Notes under the pieces: generated by a model | Databases searched by the model: none | The model's input: the letters and a program-made list of their open reading frames with translations, nothing else | What the model was told of the DNA's origin: nothing | DNA from: Pseudomonadales bacterium | GTDB lineage: Bacteria > Pseudomonadota > Gammaproteobacteria > Pseudomonadales > Litorivicinaceae | Assembly (NCBI GenBank): GCA_012269655.1 | Contig: JAAXJV010000096.1 | Coordinates: 1-5,904 of the forward strand | DNA length: 5,904 nt | Direction: 5' to 3' | Part shown: positions 1 through 5,904 of the stretch, piece by piece | Layout: each line of letters opens with the position of its first letter | How positions within the stretch are numbered: position 1 is the first letter of the stretch | Program-made: the position numbers and the translations under genes

Positions 1-439
1 GTGTTTTGAAGCAGCGGCAACATGCCCTGGGTCATTAGCAGATTGCTGTCCAAATTAACGCGCATCACGCGTTGATGCTCTTTTTCACTGATCAGGCTGA
101 CCGGAGCTCGGGTGCCCAACAAGCCTGCGTTGTTGACCAGACTGTTCAAGCGTCCGAAATTTTGGTCGATCATGCCGGCTAATTCTTCGGCGGCGTCCAG
201 GGTCAGGGTCTCCAGATCCAGCGGAATGATGACCGGCTCGGGTAAATCCTCGGCCAGCATGTCGTCGTATTGTTTCTCCAGTGCTTTTTCATCTCGGGCC
301 AGCATCAATACCGTGGCGCCCGCCCGGGCTAATTCCCAGCACAGCGCTTGACCAATACCACGAGTCGCACCGGTGATTGGATTTGGTCCTTTAAAAACTC
401 GGTTTCGGTAAACTCGCCTTGATGGATGCTCCAGCTCAT
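1..439 (-). CDS. YciK-like short-chain dehydrogenase/reductase, 3' partial, frame broken near N-terminus
   Basis: This is an NAD(P)-binding short-chain dehydrogenase of the YciK-like group; its substrate is unknown. The body, read on the minus strand from about 377 to 1, carries the cofactor motif TGATRGIG (about 374-351), then LMLARDEKALEKQYDD, a PLDLETLTLD stretch after beta 4, and NNAGLLG (about 137-117). The active-site Ser/Tyr/Lys region lies beyond the left edge. The start is ATG at 439-437, with AGGAG six bases upstream and an ATGA overlap with the ubiG stop. That ATG frame gives MSWSIHQGEFTETEFLKDQI and then leaves the dehydrogenase frame, ending at a stop near 330. The dehydrogenase frame itself is open back to a TGA at 458-456 and offers only GTG starts (455, 446) with poor ribosome binding sites. 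Family spacing (LKDRVILVTG in relatives, from memory) suggests four bases are missing near 378-380. It may be a pseudogene or carry a sequence error. Family identity is firm; the YciK assignment is likely. Confidence 0.8.
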
Positions 440-1143
440 CCTGCACTCCTTGCACTCATTAAATAATTTACATCCGTGTCTGTGGCATGAATCCCAAAGG
501 TTTGTGTCAGCGGGTGATACACAATGCCTGCGCTGTCCAAGACTTGCAGGCGTTGGCTGCGCATCCAACCGGCCAGTTCGCTGGGGCGCACGAACTTGTC
601 GTATCGATGTGTGCCCGGCTCGACCCAGCGCAGCACATACTCCGCGGCGACGATGCCGAGTAAAAACCCTTTGGGACTGCGATTAAGGGTGCTGGCCACC
701 AATGTACCACCCGGTTTCAATGCCTTGGCCGCGGCCTGAATGATGGATTCGGGTTGCGGTACATGTTCGATCATTTCTAAGCAAGTCACGACATCAAACT
801 GCCCAGCCTGTGTTTCACAGTAGGCCTCCACTTCGGCCTGTTGATAGTCGATTGACAGTTGATTGCCCTGGGCATGGATACGCGCGGCTTTTAAAAGTTT
901 GTCGGCTTGATCGACGCCGGTGACCTGGGCGCCCCGGGCTGCCATGGCCTCGGCCGCTAGGCCTCCGCCGCAACCGATATCCAATACCTTTTTGCCGGCC
1001 AGCGATTGATCTGGAAGCTGCTGTTCGATCCAGTCAATTCGCACGGGGTTAATGCGGTGCAAACCCTGCATCGGGCCCTTGGGATCCCAAAAGTGGCGAG
1101 CAAGCTCATTAAATTTTTGGATTTCTGTGGCATCCAGATTCAT
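436..1143 (-). CDS. ubiG: UbiG: ubiquinone biosynthesis O-methyltransferase
   Basis: UbiG is a cytoplasmic or membrane-peripheral S-adenosylmethionine-dependent methyltransferase that performs both O-methylations of ubiquinone synthesis, on the polyprenyl catechol intermediate and on demethylubiquinol. The 235 residues match the family length (E. coli 240). The N-terminal UbiG signature is present (ARHFWDPKGPMQGLHRINP, about 15-33). SAM motif I is VLDIGCGGG (53-61), with the acidic ribose-contact residue D78 in GVDQA. CLEMIEHV (121-128), KPGG (143-146), STLNRSPKGF (151-160) and EYVLRWVEPGTH (168-179) follow, and DVNYL ends the conserved part. The start ATG overlaps the mtaD stop as ATGA, with a weak GGAA upstream, so translation is probably coupled to mtaD. 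The stop TGA overlaps the next gene's ATG in the same way. The last residues, SARSAG, come from a 9-base tandem duplication. All key motifs are intact. Confidence 0.96.
   Translation of the reverse strand: MNLDATEIQKFNELARHFWDPKGPMQGLHRINPVRIDWIEQQLPDQSLAGKKVLDIGCGGGLAAEAMAARGAQVTGVDQADKLLKAARIHAQGNQLSIDYQQAEVEAYCETQAGQFDVVTCLEMIEHVPQPESIIQAAAKALKPGGTLVASTLNRSPKGFLLGIVAAEYVLRWVEPGTHRYDKFVRPSELAGWMRSQRLQVLDSAGIVYHPLTQTFGIHATDTDVNYLMSARSAG
442..457 (-). repeat. Short tandem duplication at the ubiG 3' end
   Basis: GAGTGCA occurs twice on the minus strand, at 457-451 and 448-442, with a 9-base period. It encodes Ser-Ala-Arg then Ser-Ala-Gly at the UbiG C-terminus, and the junction of the two copies forms the AGGAG ribosome binding site of the following gene. 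Confidence 0.6.
446..450 (-). promoter_or_regulatory. Ribosome binding site of the dehydrogenase gene
   Basis: AGGAG on the minus strand lies six bases before ATG 439-437, inside the last codons of ubiG. It is what favours the ATG over the GTG codons at 446 and 455, which sit in the dehydrogenase frame but lack a well-spaced site. Confidence 0.6.
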
Positions 1144-2450
1144 TGGGGTTCCATGCTTTTGCGTTGGTGTTTAACGGCGTTGACCAACTCGTCAATGTCT
1201 AGCCCGGCAATTCGGCCTTGATCAACTTTGAGTTGTCCGTCGATCCAAACCTGATCAACTTGTGCGCGCTGAGTGTAAAACAAAGCGCTTAGCGGGTCTG
1301 CAAGGGGTTGAATGAAAGGATCAGAGAGATCGAAGGCTACAAGGTCAGCCTGCTTGCCCACCTTGATGGATCCAATCTGGTCTTCTAAGCCCAGCGCACG
1401 AGCACCGTTGAGTGTCATCATTTGCAAGGTCTGTTGCAGATTCAATGCGGTCGCATCACCAGAGGAGCCCTTGGCGGCCAGGGTCGCACTGCGAGCCTCG
1501 CTCAATAGGTCTTGGTCATTGTTGCTGGCCGCGCCATCCGTCCCGATACACAGATTAACCCCGGCCTGCCATAGGTCACGTGTGCGAGCGAAGCCACTGG
1601 CTAATTTCATGTTCGAGTCAGGGCAGGTGACTGCGCTCACGTTATAGCGCGCCAAGGTTTCAATGTCTTGGTCATTCAACGCTACGACGTGCACGGCTTG
1701 GAAATCGGGTCCCAGCAAGCCAAGCGCTTCCAGTCTGGCAATGGGACGCTGGCCTGTTTTTTCGATGGCTTCGTCGACTTCGCCCTGGGTCTCTTGAATG
1801 TGGCACTGAATTCGTAGATTTAATTGATCGGCTAGCGTTCGGCATTGGTTAAACGTGGCATCACTGATGGTGTAGGGGGCGTGGGGACCCAGTGCAACAT
1901 GAACTTTCGGATGTGATTTGTACTTGTCATGCAACGCGACCGTCTTTTGAAACCCCTCGGCTGGGTCTTTTGCCCAGGCGGTTGGGAAATCGATAATCGG
2001 CGTGGCCAGTTGGCAACGCATCCCCATTTCAATGGCCTGCGCAGCCACGGCTTCAGGGTAAAAGTATTGATCCGAAAATGTAGTGGTGCCGGTGCTGAGC
2101 ATCTCGGCCATGGACCAGCGTGCGCCCAGTGCCACCATGTCGTGATCGACATGGGCATTTTCCATCGGCCAAATGGCATCGTTCAGCCAGTCCATCAAAG
2201 CGAGATCGGTGCCAACGCCACGCATCAATGTCATCGCACAGTGGTTGTGCAAATTAATAAAGCCAGGGGTCAGCAAGCCGTTTGGCAAACTGTGCAGTCG
2301 CGTGGGCTGATAACTTAATCGCGCCTGGGCGGTCGGGCAGATATCGCAAATCACGCCACCGTCAATGACCACGGAGTTGTACTCCAAAACGGTCCCGTCT
2401 TCGACCGTCGCGATCCAGCGCGCGTCGATTTGTAAGTCAACGTTTTTCAA
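1140..2450 (-). CDS. mtaD: MTA/SAH deaminase (TrzA/ATZ amidohydrolase family)
   Basis: This cytoplasmic metal-dependent amidohydrolase is predicted to deaminate 5'-methylthioadenosine and/or S-adenosylhomocysteine to the inosine forms, clearing by-products of SAM use. The 436 residues are full length for the family. Metal and catalytic positions are visible: HNH at H68 and H70 (NLHNHCAMTLMRG), H217 and E220 in QCHIQET, H254 in AVHVVALND, and D305 in GTDGAASNND. H190 in GPHAPYT and SNMKLASGFA (279-288) fit the substrate pocket of MTA/SAH deaminases. The C-terminal GSIKVGKQADLVAFD (360-374) is the usual amidohydrolase end barrel. The start is TTG at 2450-2448, with GAGG eight bases upstream. 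No in-frame ATG precedes it, and the next ATG (residue 73) lies past the metal motif. It is the first gene of the minus-strand operon and overlaps ubiG by ATGA. Other TrzA/ATZ deaminases act on different amines, but the context and motifs match the Pseudomonas MTA deaminase next to ubiG. Confidence 0.92.
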   Translation of the reverse strand: MKNVDLQIDARWIATVEDGTVLEYNSVVIDGGVICDICPTAQARLSYQPTRLHSLPNGLLTPGFINLHNHCAMTLMRGVGTDLALMDWLNDAIWPMENAHVDHDMVALGARWSMAEMLSTGTTTFSDQYFYPEAVAAQAIEMGMRCQLATPIIDFPTAWAKDPAEGFQKTVALHDKYKSHPKVHVALGPHAPYTISDATFNQCRTLADQLNLRIQCHIQETQGEVDEAIEKTGQRPIARLEALGLLGPDFQAVHVVALNDQDIETLARYNVSAVTCPDSNMKLASGFARTRDLWQAGVNLCIGTDGAASNNDQDLLSEARSATLAAKGSSGDATALNLQQTLQMMTLNGARALGLEDQIGSIKVGKQADLVAFDLSDPFIQPLADPLSALFYTQRAQVDQVWIDGQLKVDQGRIAGLDIDELVNAVKHQRKSMEPQ

Positions 2451-2458
2451 CGATTTTA

Positions 2459-2463
2459 CCTCT
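2459..2463 (-). promoter_or_regulatory. Ribosome binding site supporting the TTG start of mtaD
   Basis: AGAGG on the minus strand ends eight bases before TTG 2450-2448. No ATG or GTG is available in frame between the upstream TAG (about 2503) and the TTG, so this site decides the start. Confidence 0.65.
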
Positions 2464-2499
2464 GCAGAAGTGGATCTTTTTATGGTACTCTTTTTAGCT

Positions 2500-2508
2500 T
2501 GCTAATAG
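2500..2508 (+). promoter_or_regulatory. Weak extended -10 candidate for gyrA-serC
   Basis: TGCTAATAG resembles an extended -10 (TG, one base, then a hexamer matching TATAAT at three of six). No good -35 lies upstream. It overlaps the minus-strand -10 of mtaD, so the two promoters would face each other. The true gyrA promoter may be elsewhere in the 110-base gap. Confidence 0.22.
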
Positions 2509-2529
2509 GGCGTTTTCTACTTGCGTCAA
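2502..2529 (-). promoter_or_regulatory. Predicted sigma70 promoter for mtaD-ubiG-SDR
   Basis: On the minus strand, TTGACG (2529-2524, five of six with the -35 consensus) is followed after 16 bases by TATTAG (2507-2502, four of six with the -10 consensus). Transcription would start near 2493-2496, about 45 bases before the TTG start. This is the best promoter match in the divergent region. It is a motif prediction only. Confidence 0.5.
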
Positions 2530-2540
2530 CAGCGCGTCAA
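2523..2540. repeat. Two TTGACGC direct repeats, 11 bases apart
   Basis: GCGTCAA occurs at 2523-2529 and again at 2534-2540 (TTGACGC on the minus strand). The 11-base offset is about one helical turn. The left copy contains the predicted mtaD -35 hexamer, and both copies lie in the gyrA leader, so the pair could be a regulator site or a duplicated -35. No regulator is recognised. Confidence 0.5.
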
Positions 2541-2550
2541 GTGTTCAAAA

Positions 2551-2555
2551 AAGGA
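2551..2555 (+). promoter_or_regulatory. Ribosome binding site of gyrA
   Basis: AAGGA sits five bases before the ATG at 2561, within an A-rich stretch, and fixes the gyrA start. Confidence 0.7.
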
Positions 2556-2560
2556 AAAAC

Positions 2561-5185
2561 ATGAGCGACGACAGCCGCGAAATTCAGCCGATTAATATCG
2601 AAGAAGAGCTGAAACAAAGCTATTTGGATTATGCAATGAGCGTCATTGTGGGCCGGGCCTTGCCTGATGTTCGTGATGGCCTCAAGCCGGTGCACCGCCG
2701 TGTTTTGTACGCGATGGATGAGCTCAGCAACGATTGGAATCGCGCTTACAAAAAGTCCGCTCGTATCGTGGGCGACGTGATCGGTAAATATCACCCACAC
2801 GGCGACAGTGCGGTTTACGACACCATCGTTCGTATGGCACAGGACTTCAGCCTGCGTTATCCCTTGGTTGATGGTCAGGGCAACTTTGGATCGATCGATG
2901 GTGACCGAGCCGCTGCCATGCGTTACACCGAGATTCGGATGCAGCGCATTGCTCATGAATTGCTGGCGGATCTGGATAAGGACACGGTTGATTACGTCCC
3001 CAACTACGACGGCACTGAAAAAATACCGGAAGTACTCCCGACCAAAATTCCCAACTTGCTGGTTAATGGCAGTGCAGGGATCGCGGTTGGTATGGCCACC
3101 AACATTCCTCCCCACAATTTAGGTGAAGTGCTGGATGCCTGTTTGGCGTTGATTGATCAGCCAGACTGCAGCGTCGAGACTTTGATGGAGCACATCAAGG
3201 CACCCGACTTCCCCACAGCAGGTTTTGTAAACGGATTGGTGGGGGTTCGCGAGGCGTACCGGACCGGCCGTGGTAAGTGCTACATCCGAGCAAAGCACAT
3301 CATCGAAGAGAAAAATGACGGCCGTGTTTCGATTGTCTTTACCGAGATGCCGTATCAGGTCAACAAAGCCAAGTTGATCGAAAAAATTGCTGAATTGGTC
3401 AAAGAAAAGAAGATCGAAGGCATCAGCGAATTACGCGATGAATCCGATAAGGATGGCATCCGCTTGGTGATCGATCTTAAGCGTGGCGAGCCTTGGGAAG
3501 TTATACTAAATCAGCTATTTAAAGACACCTCCTTAGAAACTTCTTTCGGTATTAACATGGTGGCGTTGGTCGACAACCAGCCACGGATTTTGAACCTAAA
3601 AGAAATGCTAGAGGCCTTCTTGACGCACCGTCGGGAAGTGGTCACGCGCCGGACTATTTTCGAGCTCAAAGAAGCGCGTCGCCGCGGCCACGTGCTGGAA
3701 GGTCAGGCCGTTGCCTTGGCTAACATTGACCCGATCATTGAACTGATCAAAGCCAGTGCTAACTCGGCCGAAGCGAAAGAAAAATTGGTCGCTCAAGGCT
3801 GGGCGCCGGGCAACGTGATTGAAATGATTGAGCGTGCCGGCGAGGGCGGCGTTCGTCCGGATGACCTGCCTTCGGGTTATGGTCTGATCGATGGCAAGTA
3901 CCATATGTCGCCGCTTCAAGCGCAGGCCATTCTGGATTTACGGTTGCACCGCCTCACCGGGCTCGAGCAGGACAAGATCCTGGCCGATTACAACGAGATC
4001 CTTGAAATTATCATCAAGCTGCGGGCGATTCTTCAGGACACCAACGAATTGTTGCGCGTCATTCGCGAAGAATTCGAAGACATGCGTGTTCGTTACGGCG
4101 ACGAGCGCCGCAGCGTCATTATTGAAAACCGTTTGTCACTGACCACCGAGGACTTGATTGCTCCAGAGGAAATGGTTGTCACGCTGTCGCGTGATGGCTA
4201 CGCCAAGTGCCAGCCAATCACAGAATATCGCGCACAGCGTCGTGGCGGTAAGGGCAAGGTCGCGACCGGTTTGAAAGACGAGGACGTGGTGGAGCACCTG
4301 TTGGTAGCAAACACGCACGACACCGTTCTGCTGTTTACCGATCGCGGTCGATTGTATTGGCTCAAGGTTTACGAGATTCCGCAGGCCAGTCGAACGGCCC
4401 GTGGCCGCCCGATGATCAATATGCTCGAGGGGTTGGGTGACGAAAAAATCACGGCAATCTTGCCTCTGGCCAAAGATGACATGGGTCAGGATCGATTCGT
4501 CTGCATGGCCACATCCAGCGGCGTGATCAAAAAGGTACCTCTGGTGGCCTTTGCGCGCCCCCGTGCCGCCGGCATCATTGCCTGTGGTCTGGATGAGGGC
4601 GATACGCTGGTCAGCGTTGGGCTGACCACTGGCAGCGACAGCATTATGTTGATGACCAGTTCGGGTAAGGCGCTGCGGTTTGACGAGAACCTGGTTCGCG
4701 CCATGGGACGTCAAGCACGCGGCGTAACGGGTATCAAATTCCGAGACAAGGCATCAGAGTCCGTGATCTCTATGATCATCCCTCAGGAAGGCTGCAGCGT
4801 GTTGTTGGCCAGTGAGAACGGTTACGGCAAGCGCGTTCGTGTTGAAGACTTCACCATGAAGGGACGAGCCGGTTTGGGCATTATTGCGATTGACTGCTCG
4901 GAGCGTAATGGCCAGTTGGTTGGAGCGGTCCAGGTGGCGCCCGAGGACGACGTCATCTTGATTTCTGACCGCGGCACCATGGTGCGGACGCCGGTCGAGC
5001 AAATCAGTGAATTGGGTCGTAGCGCGCAGGGCGTAACCTTGTTAAAGGTCGCCAAGGGCGAATCTTTAGTCAGTGTCGCTCCGGTGGCTGATACGGGCGA
5101 AGACGATGACTTTGTTGAGGCCGAGGTGGCAACCGACCTAGACAGCACCCCGCAGGACGCCGGTGATGACGCACCGGAGTTATAA
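2561..5185 (+). CDS. gyrA: GyrA: DNA gyrase subunit A
   Basis: GyrA is the DNA-cleaving and DNA-wrapping subunit of the A2B2 type IIA topoisomerase that introduces negative supercoils using ATP. The 874 residues match E. coli (875) with the same numbering at the N-terminus. The winged-helix region (about 30-140) holds [14 protein letters not shown] with S83 and D87, the residues usually changed in quinolone resistance, both in their susceptible form. The catalytic tyrosine is Y122 in RYTEIR. The tower and coiled-coil segment includes [17 protein letters not shown] (361-377), [12 protein letters not shown] (385-396), [17 protein letters not shown] (453-469) and [14 protein letters not shown] (501-514). 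The GyrA box QRRGGKG is at 559-565, marking a wrapping C-terminal beta-pinwheel and separating it from ParC. The last 31 residues (from about 844) hold 13 acidic and no basic residues, the typical regulatory acidic tail. Start: ATG with AAGGA five bases upstream. The end overlaps serC by 20 bases. The gene appears intact. Confidence 0.98.
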   Translation: MSDDSREIQPINIEEELKQSYLDYAMSVIVGRALPDVRDGLKPVHRRVLYAMDELSNDWNRAYKKSARIVGDVIGKYHPHGDSAVYDTIVRMAQDFSLRYPLVDGQGNFGSIDGDRAAAMRYTEIRMQRIAHELLADLDKDTVDYVPNYDGTEKIPEVLPTKIPNLLVNGSAGIAVGMATNIPPHNLGEVLDACLALIDQPDCSVETLMEHIKAPDFPTAGFVNGLVGVREAYRTGRGKCYIRAKHIIEEKNDGRVSIVFTEMPYQVNKAKLIEKIAELVKEKKIEGISELRDESDKDGIRLVIDLKRGEPWEVILNQLFKDTSLETSFGINMVALVDNQPRILNLKEMLEAFLTHRREVVTRRTIFELKEARRRGHVLEGQAVALANIDPIIELIKASANSAEAKEKLVAQGWAPGNVIEMIERAGEGGVRPDDLPSGYGLIDGKYHMSPLQAQAILDLRLHRLTGLEQDKILADYNEILEIIIKLRAILQDTNELLRVIREEFEDMRVRYGDERRSVIIENRLSLTTEDLIAPEEMVVTLSRDGYAKCQPITEYRAQRRGGKGKVATGLKDEDVVEHLLVANTHDTVLLFTDRGRLYWLKVYEIPQASRTARGRPMINMLEGLGDEKITAILPLAKDDMGQDRFVCMATSSGVIKKVPLVAFARPRAAGIIACGLDEGDTLVSVGLTTGSDSIMLMTSSGKALRFDENLVRAMGRQARGVTGIKFRDKASESVISMIIPQEGCSVLLASENGYGKRVRVEDFTMKGRAGLGIIAIDCSERNGQLVGAVQVAPEDDVILISDRGTMVRTPVEQISELGRSAQGVTLLKVAKGESLVSVAPVADTGEDDDFVEAEVATDLDSTPQDAGDDAPEL
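5154..5157 (+). promoter_or_regulatory. Ribosome binding site of serC inside gyrA
   Basis: AGGA lies eight bases before ATG 5166, within the coding sequence of the gyrA acidic tail. An in-frame GTG at 5163 directly precedes the ATG and is a less likely start. Confidence 0.5.
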
Positions 5186-5904
5186 TTTCAGCGCCGGACC
5201 AGCCGGCTTACCCACCCCGGTGCTAGAGCAGGCGCAGGCCGAGCTTCTGAATTGGAAGGGACTCGGAACCTCGGTGATGGAAATCAGTCATCGGGATAAG
5301 CGGGTGGTGGCGATGTTTGAATCGGCCGAGGAGCGTGTTCGTCGCTTGCTTGCGGTGCCCGATGACTATGCTGTGCTGTTCTTGCAAGGCGGCGCCACGG
5401 CAATGTTTGACCTGATTCCGGTGAATCTGGGCGCTAAATCAATCCATGTTTTAAATACCGGGGCGTGGAGTGAAAAGGCCATAAAGTCGGCGAAGTCCTA
5501 TGCGCAAGTCGCGGTGACGGGGGCGGCTCCCTACACCGATGTGCCGAATCTCGCCCAGGTATCGGGCGTCGATTATCTGCATTACTGCCACAACGAAACG
5601 ATCCACGGCGTTCGGGTCAGTGATGTAGGTCAGCACGACGTGCCGATTGTCTGTGACGCCAGCTCCAGCATTTTTAGCGAATCCATTGATTGGACGCGCC
5701 ATGATGTGGTTTACGCGGGTGCTCAGAAAAATTTAGGCCCCTCGGGCGTTACACTGGTGATCGCCCGTCGCGCACTACTTCAATCCGACACGGGTCTGGC
5801 GGGCGTATTTGATTTTGCCAAACAAGATGCCGCTGGCAGCATGGTTAATACGCCGCCTGTCTTCGGAGTTTATTTGATCGATCTAGTCTTGCGATGGATT
5901 GAAC
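5166..5904 (+). CDS. serC: SerC: phosphoserine aminotransferase, 3' partial
   Basis: SerC is a cytoplasmic PLP enzyme (class V aminotransferase) that makes 3-phosphoserine from 3-phosphohydroxypyruvate and glutamate. In gammaproteobacteria it also acts in PLP synthesis on the erythronate-derived intermediate. The 246 visible residues begin [16 protein letters not shown], the family N-terminus. Visible motifs are [12 protein letters not shown] (32-43, substrate-phosphate H42/R43), the GG loop GGATAMF (75-81), W101 stacking on [13 protein letters not shown] (139-148), D164 in VCDASS, the Schiff-base lysine K188 in [12 protein letters not shown], and SMVNTPP (225-231). The C-terminal third is cut off by the window edge. 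The lysine is ten residues earlier than in E. coli (K198), mostly through a shorter stretch between W101 and NETI. The start ATG lies within the end of gyrA in another frame, overlapping it by 20 bases, with AGGA eight bases upstream. There is no terminator between them, so it is likely co-transcribed and translationally coupled. PheA would be the expected next gene. Confidence 0.95.
   Translation, partial: MTHRSYNFSAGPAGLPTPVLEQAQAELLNWKGLGTSVMEISHRDKRVVAMFESAEERVRRLLAVPDDYAVLFLQGGATAMFDLIPVNLGAKSIHVLNTGAWSEKAIKSAKSYAQVAVTGAAPYTDVPNLAQVSGVDYLHYCHNETIHGVRVSDVGQHDVPIVCDASSSIFSESIDWTRHDVVYAGAQKNLGPSGVTLVIARRALLQSDTGLAGVFDFAKQDAAGSMVNTPPVFGVYLIDLVLRWIE

Noticed and set aside
329..568. Small minus-strand frame spanning the ubiG end and the dehydrogenase start as a separate gene
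   Set aside because: From 439 onward it is the ATG-frame N-terminus of the broken dehydrogenase, and its upstream part is an out-of-frame read of ubiG.
1832..2318. Open frames on both strands overlapping mtaD
   Set aside because: The mtaD frame carries every metal-site motif of the family; the alternatives carry none.
2520..2541. CTTG...CAAG inverted repeat as a hairpin or operator
   Set aside because: Only four bases pair at the ends and the interior does not; the direct repeat explains the pattern better.
2537..3115. Long open frame on the minus strand (192 codons) opposite the start of gyrA
   Set aside because: It lies antisense to the strongly conserved gyrA N-terminus, shows no recognisable motifs, and is explained as a codon-bias shadow.
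4136..4714. Long open frame on the minus strand (192 codons) opposite the gyrA C-terminal domain
   Set aside because: It is antisense to gyrA with a low-complexity, unrecognisable product, and no separate ribosome binding site or promoter was apparent.
5451..5702. Minus-strand open frame of 83 codons
   Set aside because: It is antisense to serC, whose frame matches the family throughout this stretch.
5186..5904. Possible gene-free tail after gyrA
   Set aside because: Translation from ATG 5166 shows an open serC frame running to the window edge.

Overview
The window reads as ordinary chromosomal core sequence from a gammaproteobacterium, roughly half G+C by eye and probably a marine or Pseudomonas/Oceanospirillales-like lineage. 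That placement is inferred from protein resemblance and from a gene order (SDR, ubiG, mtaD, then gyrA, serC) that recalls the Pseudomonas gyrA locus. I see no mobile element, CRISPR array, RNA gene or phage gene, and no gene-free stretch above 300 bases.

Left part (1-2450), all on the minus strand and read right to left: mtaD (methylthioadenosine/S-adenosylhomocysteine deaminase), ubiG (ubiquinone O-methyltransferase), and a YciK-like short-chain dehydrogenase that runs off the left edge. Both junctions are 4-base ATGA overlaps, so this looks like one translationally coupled operon. The dehydrogenase frame is broken close to its start. A 4-base loss inside the first beta strand of the Rossmann fold explains this best.

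Centre (2451-2560): a 110-base divergent control region. It holds a plausible minus-strand sigma70 promoter for mtaD and a pair of TTGACGC direct repeats spaced 11 bases apart, with the gyrA ribosome binding site at its right end.

Right part (2561-5904), plus strand: a complete gyrA (DNA gyrase subunit A, 874 residues) followed by serC (phosphoserine aminotransferase), cut by the right edge. The serC start lies inside the last codons of gyrA, so the two genes overlap by 20 bases and are probably co-transcribed.

The left operon joins S-adenosylmethionine use (UbiG) with disposal of its by-products (MtaD). The right one pairs chromosome supercoiling with serine/PLP biosynthesis. Compared with the Pseudomonas arrangement as I remember it, mupP (between ubiG and yciK) and mtnA (between mtaD and gyrA) are absent. 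I did not find a convincing new biological system. The points most worth a second look are the broken dehydrogenase, the compacted locus, the repeat-bearing divergent promoter and the shortened SerC.
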